Source: Ascaphus truei (Eukaryota; Chordata; Amphibia; Anura; Ascaphidae). Taken from it: a stretch of DNA of 64,000 nucleotides. The position numbers and the translations under genes are program-made. Of the stretch, positions 46,268-55,200 are shown piece after piece. The stretch covers positions 1 to 64,000 of the forward strand of contig WSYH01000660.1 of the NCBI GenBank assembly GCA_036426205.1, given 5' to 3'. Positions within the stretch are counted from its first letter, which is position 1, and every line of letters begins with the position of its first letter. A model generated the notes under the pieces. That model searched no databases, had not been told where the DNA came from, and saw only the letters and a list, made by a program, of their open reading frames with translations.

Positions 46268-46444
46268 CTCGCCATAGGGATTCTATATGTGTTTCCTGAC
46301 TTTACCGATTTAACCCCATTATTTTAATATCTCTGATCATTAAAGATTAATTTTAAATTATACACTAATCATTCAGAATAGGGATCACGAGTGCTGATAA
46401 TTGGATTTCTTTCCTCTCTTGCTTTGTTTAAGTAGGAATATTGT

Positions 46445-46850
46445 TTGACCAGCCGGTCTCCTCCATCAACCCCCTCCCCTCGCTCTCCCCCCCCCCCAAC
46501 CCCCTCCCCTCGTCCTTTGCCCAACCCCCTCACCTCGTCCTTTCCCCAATCCCCTCACCTCGCTCTCCCCCCAATCCCCTCCACCTCGCGCTCCCCCCAG
46601 CCCCTCACCTCAACCCTTTCCTCCACCCCAACCCCCTCCACCCTCGGCCCTTTTCCCCAACACCCCCCTCACCTCGCCCTTTCCCCAACCCCCTCACCTC
46701 GCCCTTCCCCCAACCCCCTCACCTCGCCCTTTCCCCAACCCCCTCACCTCGCCCTTTCCCCAACACCCTCACGTCGCTCTCCCCGCAACCCCTCACCTTG
46801 CTCTCACCCCAAACCCCCTCACCTTGCTCTCCCCCCAACCCCTCAAAAAA
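46445..46850. repeat. C-rich minisatellite, third array
   Basis: A longer array of the CCCCCTCACCTCGCCCTTTCCCCAA type. Array length differs between copies. Confidence 0.8.
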
Positions 46851-46859
46851 ATTATTTGT

Positions 46860-47761
46860 CGCGTAATTTACACACATCCCAGTAATGCATATACGACAGG
46901 TCAGAGGTCCAAGAGCTGACACTCTAGACCCCCACACAACGATCAGCGTAACCAAGTGGGCTAAACCTTTATTATTGAGCCTTGTTTCTACCCCCTCATC
47001 CGTCACAGAGAGTTACTGTAACCAGTCACACATGGTTTCTCTTACTGTGTTTCTATGCGTTTGTGTTTCTGTATCCCTCCCCTTCCTCCACACCCCTTTA
47101 TTTGCCTCCCACCGGTACTGATCGCATGGGGTTATTTTTCATTATCCACGTTGCCGTCCTCTGTTTACCAAACACTAATTCACTAAAGGTGCAATAGCCT
47201 CAATTGCACTGTAACAGCCACTCAGGTAAATGGCAATGAGCATGTGATCACAGCAGCTCTTTGCACCTCTCCATCCCCTCACTCCTGTCTTCTCCTCACT
47301 GCCTTGTTCAGCACATTGCTGCCCGTATGTAGACATACACGGCCTTTCAAACAATGTTCAGAAAATAGGGCTGTTGAGACAATAGGACATAAGGGATGGA
47401 AGTATAACTTCATGTGCGCTCTCACCTTTTTATTCTCCCTGCTTTAATAGTGTGATGCCCTCCTTCTCTAAATCAGGACATCAAGCCATGCCTGCCTTCC
47501 TCAGAGGTGTGCTTGGCATAATACCTTTTCATACTGGCTCCTTTTATTTATTTATTTATTTATAACATTTTTCCAGAAGTAATACATTGAAAGTTACCTC
47601 TCGTTTTCAGCATTTCTGTTATTTGATCATATATGTTCATGACCCTGCACTTGAGCATAATGTTACACTTTTCTTACAGGGGCTGGTTCCACTTTTTTTA
47701 GTTTCTTCTTCAAGCCCAAACCGACATTGTTACCGGGATCATTAACTGTGGGCTCACGGCG
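46860..47761 (+). repeat. Start of tandemly repeated unit, copy 3 (noisy)
   Basis: Matches 5430-6230 and 30840-31540, and carries the same LINE tail as copy 2. It ends at the gap. Confidence 0.75.
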
Positions 47762-47767
47762 NNNNNN
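47762..47767. other. Assembly gap (6 N)
   Basis: Six Ns. The sequence after the gap (GGCTTTTTCTATATTCCAG) also occurs at 31498, in the clean copy before the noisy stretch. Confidence 0.99.
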
Positions 47768-48202
47768 GGCTTTTTCTATATTCCAGTTTCCAAATCAGTC
47801 CAGGGCATGTTATACGCTCTGGTTGCTAATGGAACACATTCCTGCTACAACATCTTGTTACATCAACCCCACTTTCTGTTTATTCCACCGGAAGAAAACT
47901 CACATTTGTGGCACGTGTCATCTTGTCTGGGATTTTTTAAATTACAACAGTGTTTTTTGTTTTTTTAAAGTTATAAGAAAGTAGTCACTGGTGTGGCCTG
48001 TGGTTCCCATTCCTTTCAAACTGTGGGTACATACAAGTGAGGCATCATATATACATTACTCTCCATTATGTTCTGTTCACCTCAAAAACTGTAGAGAAGA
48101 AAGAGAAGACAAGTCACATTATTAACAACTTGTATCTCTTTTCAGCTCTTCCTTTATAAAATAGCCATTACTTTGAGACTTCACTAACTGTCCCAATTTT
48201 AG

Positions 48203-48392
48203 GTTTGTAAATTGTGTGAGAAACGAGGAAGAACAGAACCTTGTGGCGTTGCAGTACCACAGGAAATCTGCTACGGAACCAGCACAGACCTCCCCCCAAA
48301 CACAGAGCTCCTGGTCTGGTATGGAGATGAATATGGGAAAGAGCTTGGTATCCAGTGGGGTGCGCTGTGGGAAAGTAACGCGCCAACACCAG
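48203..48392 (+). pseudogene. prdm9: PRDM9-like PR/SET exon, copy C, one-base deletion
   Basis: It has the same acceptor and donor as copy A, but is 190 bases instead of 191. The missing base lies in the A-run at 48264-48266, after Q-Y-H-R-K, and shifts the frame. Apart from this, it is in places more ancestral than copy A: the V-N-C segment is kept, and Trp precedes Y-G-D-E-Y-G. The Arg and Cys after the first key tyrosine are replaced. No zinc-finger exon follows before the L1 insertion at 49970. A broken, partial copy is the plain reading, and the sequence here looks clean. Confidence 0.85.
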
Positions 48393-49712
48393 GTAATCAG
48401 GAATATGTGTGTTGTGTGGTTTTTACATCCTTGTTGTTTTATTACTGATGTTAAATTGCAAATATTGATAGATCTGCATACACCATTGCGGGTCAACTAG
48501 AATTTAATATCACTAAACCTGACTTGAGTCAAAGGGCCAGGTACATCAAGCTGCGGTAACCAAAAATGCAGTATTACCTCCCATAAAAAAAGTGCCTTAG
48601 TTTTATTGTTCAATGAATCAGCGTTGCAGCGCCAAAAATAAAGCACTTTTTATTGGACCCGTTAAAATCAGTGGATCTGATAAAAACCAGGCATAATACC
48701 ACATTTTCAATTAAAACTGCGGTACATCAAGTTTAGATATTTATTGGAACGGGTTGAACGGCAGAAATACCGCGAAAATGGTATCACCTACTCCAGGCTG
48801 GCGTTAGCCGTGTCTTTCCTATGTATATAATAGCCAATATACTGCCCATTATATACATAGGCAAAATAAGAGAGAGGAAGGAGGAGCTCAGTGAGTAAAG
48901 ACACTGACATGTAAAAATAGCAGTACTATACAAGAACAGACTACTATTATTATTATTATTAGCTAAACCAACATGGAATAGATGATAAAATAGTTATTAA
49001 AATACATAACAGTACATTTTAACCCCTTAGTAGTCCATCGGTTTCCATGACTAGCTGACTACACGGTATAATATAAACATTACATTACCTACCCCCTTTT
49101 GGCACCTTAGTGGCTAGTAAAGCATGGTTAGTTCTTGGTTTGTCCCGCAGGCATAAACAAAACACTACGGCTCAGATACATCAAATTCTGTTAAAGTGGA
49201 GCTAATATCGCACCCGGGGAAATAAAATAACGGGTGTTATTACCGCAATTTTAATGTGGTATATAGCAAGATTGTTGTAATAATTTACTGGGTGTGATAT
49301 TTAGGCCAATCTCGCAATATGGGAATTAACGCGACCGTTAATAATGTGTTACATACCACATTGGGTTAATATTTCTGTCATAGGCTTCTGTAATGTCTAT
49401 TATTACAGAAACCTATGGTCAAAATAACATTAACCCGTTTCATGCCTGTGGTTACCAAGGTATACCAGAGGCACCAAAGGGATTAATACTTTATTAAAAG
49501 AAAACATTAGCTAACCCTGTTGACCCCGTTAGTGTCCAGTAAAACATTGCCATTATAGTCGCTAAGGTAATTAAGGGGTTAACCCCTCTCACCACCACCT
49601 CCACCCCCCCACGGTAAGCCTAACCACCCTCCCCGGGGCAACTACCGCCATTACCCACATCACCTACCTCCACCCCCCTTATAGGCTTGTGCCCAATATC
49701 ATTATATATATT

Positions 49713-49762
<50 letters not shown>
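49713..49762. repeat. CA microsatellite
   Basis: Run of about 25 CA units in the copy C intron. Its mirror image (TG run) is at 57353-57418 in the inverted duplicate. Confidence 0.95.
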
Positions 49763-50402
49763 ATTGTGTTTAATAAAATGCAATGTTTGCATGGGGAGAA
49801 TCAGTAACACAAATACAGACTCATTGTTCCCTAAAAAAAAAAAACCTCTAAATCATTGTAGTAAAAAATTAACACAGTTCTGGAATTCATTGGATAATTT
49901 TGATATAGCTTAATTAAGTCTGAATAACACCTGTGATATCAAATATAATAATTGGGCATTTGGTTCCTGTTTTTTTGTTTTTTTTCAACTTCAAATTTTT
50001 ATTGGAGAAACAGATTTGTACACTCTATTACAGCCCATTGCATACAATCTCCAATCTTTTTGCTCTGACAAACTTGTCAACTGCACATATACTAGTTACT
50101 ACCACGTACAGTACCAAGACAGACCAGACGAACCAGACAACGGACAGGGGGAGGGGAAAGGGATGGAGAGGGGGGGAGGGGAAGGGTGGTGGGGTGGAGC
50201 AAGTGGCTCCGGATCGCCGTGATCGCTTGTGCTCAAGGAACCTCCAACCGTTCTGCAGCCTTGCAGTCTTTGTTTCCTCCTCGACTCGTTCGAGACATTC
50301 TTTGTAGCTGGGGGGCTGTCTTTAGTTGGGGCTGTCAACTACCTGTACGTCTCTAAGTGTTGTCAGGTCCCTGACCCCCAAAGGAGAACACATTTAGAGC
50401 TT

Positions 50403-50879
50403 TCAAAGAAAGATTGCCGTGGCATCTACCCCTGGGATATCTGTCTGTGCCAACCACGGCGCCCAGACTTTTAGGAAATTTGTGCCGGTGTCATTAACTA
50501 GACTTGTTAATTGTTCCATCTGACAAACGTGCCAAATTCTGTTTCTGATCTTGGGGATAATTGGAACTTCTGGTTGCTTCCATAATGCTGCGATCTCGCA
50601 TCTTGTGGCGGTTGCAAAATGTGCGATCAATTTATGCATCGCATTTGACAGACCCTGGATCCGCCTGCCCAAGAGGAACACCCACGGGTCCAGGGGTATC
50701 TCCCAACCGAGAATCCGCTGTAACCAGTCTCTAATCAGTTCCCAAATCGGGACCACCTTTGGACAAGACCACAGCATGTGTCGCAAATCTGCCACCTCCC
50801 CACAATGCTTTGGGCAAAGCGGAGAGTAGCCCCTAACAAATTTAGCCAGTCGAGCTAGAGTGTAATACACTGGCGACAC
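50403..50879 (-). pseudogene. L1 ORF2 C-terminal domain, left arm
   Basis: Contains the CCHC-like motif typical of L1 ORF2 C-termini (C-P-K-H-C ... H-M-L-W-S-C-P). The frame is cut at its N-terminal side by the MITE at 50868. The same domain is at 56028-56717 in the right arm. Confidence 0.8.
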
Positions 50880-51264
50880 ACTTTATTCGAGCTCGGCTAG
50901 TCCCACGAATTCGGGTATACCCGGGTGTATTGAGGTTTGTGACTGTTTTCTGCCCGAGTGCATTGAGGTATTTTCCAGGCAGGGATTGAAGCATTTTATT
51001 CCCGCTGGCTGCAATACTGCACAGTATATATATATATACTGCATTACAATTCATGAATTTATGCCATCTAGTAGACACGCGAAGCATTGCAGCCTATTAA
51101 ATCCTAATCATTATCATTTAACAGATCAGCCGCCCGTCAGCCAGGCATGAACCCAGGCTGGGAAGGCAAACGCAACGGGGCTTGTCAGAGGTGAGGAGCG
51201 GCGCATTCCAGGTATCTGCCAGGTACATACTGGGTATTTGCTCGAATAAAGTGTGTCGGTGCAG
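50868..51264. mobile_element. 397-bp MITE with TA target duplication, copy 2
   Basis: Same length and ends as 9500-9896. TA is at 50866-50867 and 51265-51266. The empty site is in the right arm near 56255 (GGTATTACACTCC on the other strand). Confidence 0.9.
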
Positions 51265-51830
51265 TACCACCGCATGAGGACCTTATATGCATTCTCCTTT
51301 AGTGTGGTGCTTGGATAATCCTACCCCAGTCTTCGTCTTCTAACGTTTCCCCTAGGTCTGTCTCCCACTGTCTGATGTAACTCAGTCTGTTCTCACCAGC
51401 CGTTTCTGGACAGATCACTTCCCTGTACATTCGAGATGTCAGTCCCCTCGTGTCCATACCTCTGGAATACAGCTGTTCGAAATTTGTTCTCGCTGGCCTG
51501 ATCGGTGTTTTGTTATAGAAGTCTCTGATCTGGAGGTATCTAGAGAATTTTTTATTTGGGATAGGCTTTTGGCCCTAATTTGCTCAAAAGTTTGTATATA
51601 TTTCCTACCCTCCAGATCTTTGAGGCGGGTAATCCCCGACTGTGTCCAAATTAATAGGTTATTACTATTCATCCCTGGAGCGAAATCTGGGTTACCTGTG
51701 ATTGGCGTCATGAGTGATGCTTTAGTGGTCAAGTTACAGCTAAATTTAGTGGCCTCCCAAACTCGTAGTGAGCTGGCAATGGTCTGGAGCGGTATTCCTA
51801 TCTTGCTTACCCCGTTTTTGGGTAGCCAGA

Positions 51831-52522
51831 TCAGGTTTTGGAGTTCAATCGGTGCACAACCCATCTCTGTAAGCTTGGGTCCGTGTGCCACTGGAGAATT
51901 TGAGCCAATTGGGCCGCTTTATAGTAAGATAACAAACAAGGTACCGCCAATCCTCCTCGTACCGTGGGTCTTTTTAGAATACCCCTGGCAATTCTTGGGT
52001 TTTTCTTATTCCAAATAAATTTCATGATTAGTGACTGCAGGGAGAGGATGTCTGAATATATTATAGGGATAGGCAAACTCTGGAAAAGATATAGCATCTT
52101 TGGGAGGAGGTTCATCTTCACGCTGTGTATCCTACCAATCCAAGAGATGCCCCCTTTCCTCCATATTCTGAGATCTTCCCCCAGTGCCTTAATCAACCTG
52201 GGAAAGTTTGCTTTGTATAACGTTTTGTAATCCCTTGTGAGGTATACCCCTAAATATTTGATAGCGGAGGTTTGCCATTTAAAATTAAAGTTGATGTCAA
52301 TCAGTTTTTCTACATTTTTGGGTAGGTTTATGTTGAGGGCTTCGGATTTGGACTGATTGAATTTGCTCAGGATTCCGAACAAGTTGGGAAGTGACGTGAG
52401 AGGTTTGGATAATGTTAGGATGACATCATCCGCATATAATGCTGCTTTGTGCTCCTGATCTCTAATGGATATCCCTGTAATATCTGGATTGTTTTGGATG
52501 TGTGCTGCTAGTGGTTCTATAC
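51831..52522 (-). pseudogene. L1 ORF2 reverse transcriptase, C-terminal part
   Basis: The frame holds A-A-L-Y-A-D-D-V-I-L-T (catalytic pair), then K-Y-L-G-V, I-S-W-I-G-R-I and W-N-K-K-N-P-R-I, all normal for L1-clade RT. Upstream it runs into the hAT insertion at 52523. Before that, a stop lies in the usual G-T-R-Q-G-C-P motif (TAG near 52908 on the minus strand), so the copy is dead. Confidence 0.8.
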
Positions 52523-52860
52523 CAGGGAAGCGCAAACTTTTTGTGCTGCGCCCCCCTGTCTCTCTGCCCCCGGCTCTCGCGCCCCCCTGCCTTCCTTCAG
52601 CAGCGTCAGATGAAGCTGCGTGGGCATGTGACGTCAGGCCACATGGTGCCGCGGCGTCTATTGACGCTGCGTTGCCATGGCGACGCAACACAGACGGCTG
52701 AATCCCGGTAAGTAAACAGTTGCAGGGGCCTCACACGATCCCCCGGCATATAATTTAAATGCCTGGGGGAAGAGCGTGGGGCCTCTGCAACTGCCCGCGC
52801 CCCCATAGCACAATCTCCCGCCCCCCCTGTGGGTCGCGCCCCCCACTTTGCGCACCGCTG
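52523..52860. mobile_element. Non-autonomous hAT element, 338 bp
   Basis: Flanked by the 8-bp duplication TTCTATAC (52515-52522 and 52861-52868). The ends are CAGGGAAGCGCAAAC and GCGCACCGCTG, inverted repeats of hAT type. CpG-rich. Nested in the L1. Confidence 0.9.
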
Positions 52861-52934
52861 TTCTATACAAAGGGCAAACAGCAACGGCGACAGCGGACAC
52901 CCCTATCTCGTTCCGCTTCTTATGTGAAATTGAT

Positions 52935-53345
52935 CTGAGGAGAAGCCCTGGTGCCGCACCCTCGCGTGTCCAGGACGCCGATGAGGACGGTCGTGTAGGA
53001 GAGGAGCTCCACAGACCCTCGCATAATATCAGCGAAATAAACGCTTTCCCCCCCCAAAAATTAGCAGAATCAACAAAATACCTGGCAGGCAACATCTGAG
53101 GCAGAAATGACAGGCAGACCGAAAGCCCAAATGGCTCAGGGAGTCACACAATTCTTCTCTCCCTCGCAACGGAGCTCAGAAGCTGTCTCAAAAAGCCAAG
53201 ATGGCGCCGGCTCTTCAAGCGCACGCGGGACCAAACAGGCAGCAACGGAACGCGACCGCACTGAAACGCCTCCGCCACCAGAAGAAGGGCTCACCAGAGA
53301 CTACATTCAGGAGCTAATAGCCTCCATGCTAAATAAACGTGTGTG
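52935..53345 (+). mobile_element. L1-clade 5' end in opposite orientation
   Basis: An L1-type 5' UTR is followed by an ORF1 start at 53107 (80 codons, stop at 53346). The N-terminal K-A-Q-M-A-Q and Ser/Thr-rich, polar start fit L1 ORF1. It lies head-on against the minus-strand L1, which would suit a 5' inversion during insertion or a second truncated copy. Confidence 0.55.
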
Positions 53346-53468
53346 ACAGCATTGCTTTAATGAGTGAACCCAGGGTGGAGCTGCAGTAAATATCAGGAGC
53401 AGTGTTCCAGGGCTGCACAGGTCTGTAAGGCAAGGCAAACAGTAAACTAAGGTGCGGATCCGTTACAA

Positions 53469-53590
53469 TTCCTTTGGGGTGTCAGGGAGCAGTGTTTCCA
53501 GCCACCTTGAGATGTAGTCCTCACATTCCAGCACACTCTCCGGGATCCCTCTGATCCTAAGGTTATTCCATTGATCCCTATTCTCGGGAA
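53469..53590 (-). pseudogene. L1 ORF1 RRM-region fragment
   Basis: On the minus strand it reads N-L-R-I-R-G-I-P-E-S, the conserved start of the L1 ORF1 RNA-binding domain, followed by an E-D-Y-I-S-R-W-L segment. It is a fragment of about 40 codons between L1 5' sequence and a G-rich simple repeat. Confidence 0.75.
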
Positions 53591-53699
53591 AGGAAGGAAC
53601 GGGGGGAGGGAAAAGGGAAAATGGAGAAATGGGGGACACAGGGGAGGAGGGTGGGGGGAGGAGGGGGGAGAGGGAAAATTGAAAGATGGGGGAGGGGAG

Positions 53700-54725
53700 G
53701 GGGGAGGGGGAAAAACATACGATAATTAATGTAAAAATTTTTGAAGTTCCCAGTCGACATTAATGCCGGCTGGGGCCAGAGTGTCCAGAGAAAACACCCA
53801 GAACATCTCTCTCTTATTTAAAGCTGCAGTTCAGTCAATATCCTGCATGTGTGTTTTTTTTAATAAATCAGTTCTGTAGTAAGAAAAAATACCTTTAGCA
53901 TTTTCTGTTTTAAAAAAAACAACTTTGAAAGACCAATTTTCTTGTATTCTATTTTAACAACCATTTACTAAGGCACTCCCCCTTCATGTCCTGTCACAAG
54001 CCCTGGCACACCCCTTTGTCAGCCCTGCCCTCCCTCTTGCACATGTCAGTGCAGGAGTGCTCATGAATATTTATGAGCTTCCACTGAGTGACAGAAGCAG
54101 AGGAAAAACATATCCCATATCTAAAGCTGTTGCCAAATCTCACCGATCAATACATGGAGAACGAATTGACTGGCAGCTATGCAGTTCTTTAGGTAATTAG
54201 AGATTGCACACATGAAACTATTGAATTAAAAAAAAAAAAAAAAGACTGAACTGCAGCTTTAAGGCATTTAATCTGTCTCCCCCACGTGTGTGGGTCTCGA
54301 TATGTTCAATTGCCATAAATTTAAAATTATCAATACCACCAAGGGGACAATTCTACAAAATGTTTAGAAACTGGATGTTTTAAATCTTTTTTTCGAATAA
54401 ATCTCACATGTTCCATCATGCGTTGTTTTAAGGGCCTGATGGTGCGGCCTACATAACCCTTATTGCATTTACACCAAATGTAGTCAATTACAAATTGCGT
54501 CTTTCAATTCATAAATGTTTTAATAACATGTGGTTTTCTGAATTTTTTAACAAGTGTTTTTGAGGGATGGGCAAATTTGCATATCTTGCATGTTCCACAT
54601 TTGAAAAAGCCTTTGCTTGTTTCTAATGCTGAAATGGCTTTTGATGAAAAAAGGCTTGGAGAAAGGTGATTGGCTAGTGTCTTTGCTTTTTTTTTTAAAC
54701 GATCTTAGGACCCTTTTCAACAAAG
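53700..54725 (-). mobile_element. Penelope-like element, GIY-YIG 3' part, left copy
   Basis: On the minus strand, pieces in order are a C-G-T-C-K-I-C motif (about 54595), the C-N-K-G-Y-V-G-R-T motif typical of Penelope-type GIY-YIG endonucleases (about 54460), and a tail with F-W-V-F-S-L-D-T-L-A-P (about 53800). Frames are broken and a TTAA MITE lies in it. It is head-to-head with the copy at 54745. Confidence 0.75.
53822..54258. mobile_element. MITE with TTAA target duplication, 437 bp
   Basis: The ends AGCTGCAGTTCAGTC and GACTGAACTGCAGCT are exact inverted repeats, flanked by TTAA (53818-53821 and 54259-54262). The empty site is in the other Penelope copy at 55050-55053. TTAA targets fit Kolobok or piggyBac; Kolobok-type is more likely from the end sequence, but this is not certain. 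Confidence 0.85.
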
Positions 54726-54744
54726 GGAAAGAGATCAGAGTCTA

Positions 54745-55200
54745 GACTCAAAAACACTTGTTAAAAAAATTCAGAAAACCACATGTTATTAAAACATTTA
54801 TGAATTGAAAGACGCAATTTGTAATTTACTGCATTTGGTGTAAATGCAATAAGGGTTATGTAGGCCGCACCATCAGGCCCTTAAAACAATGCATGATGGA
54901 ACATGTGAGATTTATTAGAAAAAAAGATTTAAAACATCCAGTTTCTAAACATTTTGTAGAATTGTCCCCTTGGTGGTATTGATAATTTTAAATTTATGGC
55001 AATTGAACATATCGAGACCCACACACGTGGGGGAGACAGATTAAATGCCTTAAATAAGAGAGAGATGTTCTGGGTGTTTTCTCTGGACACTCTGGCCCCA
55101 GCCGGCATTAATGTCGACTGGGAACTTCAACATTTTTTACATTAATTATCGTATGTTTTTTCCCCTCCCCCTCCCCTCCCCCATCTTTCCCTTTTCCCTC
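54745..55200 (+). mobile_element. Penelope-like element, GIY-YIG 3' part, right copy
   Basis: A 5'-truncated mirror copy of 53700-54565. It has the C-N-K-G-Y-V-G-R-T motif near 54833 and the A-G-I-N-V-D-W-E-L end near 55105. A frameshift lies between. The C-rich 3' flank joins directly to the L1 right arm at 55201. Confidence 0.75.

Larger units (their letters stand above)
31546..47761. other. Copy B of the repeated unit, with dense single-base indels (probable uncorrected reads)
   Basis: It aligns with 18540-31540, but one-base insertions and deletions occur every few tens of bases, far more often than substitutions. That is the profile of raw single-molecule reads and not of neutral decay, and it stops at a 6-N gap. 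It starts inside the Gmr1 LTR, so no SET exon is included. It also carries a 4.15-kb LINE that copy A lacks, so it is not simply copy A read twice. ORFs and frameshifts here should not be interpreted. Confidence 0.75.
47768..49969 (+). repeat. Copy C of the repeated unit (clean)
   Basis: Matches 6234-6517, 9936-10775 and 18827-19752 in order. It lacks both the LINE at 6518 and the Gmr1-type element at 10776. It stops where an L1 tail has inserted at 49970, so no zinc-finger exon of this copy is in the window. Confidence 0.85.
49600..52277. repeat. Left arm of a large inverted duplication
   Basis: Reverse complement of 55201-57535. The outer 370 bases are PRDM9-like intron from copy C, and the rest is an L1-clade LINE. 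The only sizeable difference is the MITE at 50868-51264, present only in this arm. Confidence 0.9.
49970..52930 (-). mobile_element. L1-clade LINE 3' half, left arm
   Basis: The poly-A tail lies at 49970-49985 (as T). ORF2 reverse transcriptase motifs are visible on the minus strand: P-L-S-P-L-L-F near 52890, Y-A-D-D near 52435, then the L1-style C-terminal region and a Cys/His motif (C-P-K-H-C-G-E ... H-M-L-W-S-C). A hAT MITE and a TA MITE are nested in it. It entered the PRDM9-like intron of copy C. Confidence 0.85.

Noticed and set aside
51831..52691. Frame across the hAT element as one protein
   Set aside because: The N-terminal part is a chance reading of the hAT MITE joined to L1 reverse transcriptase.
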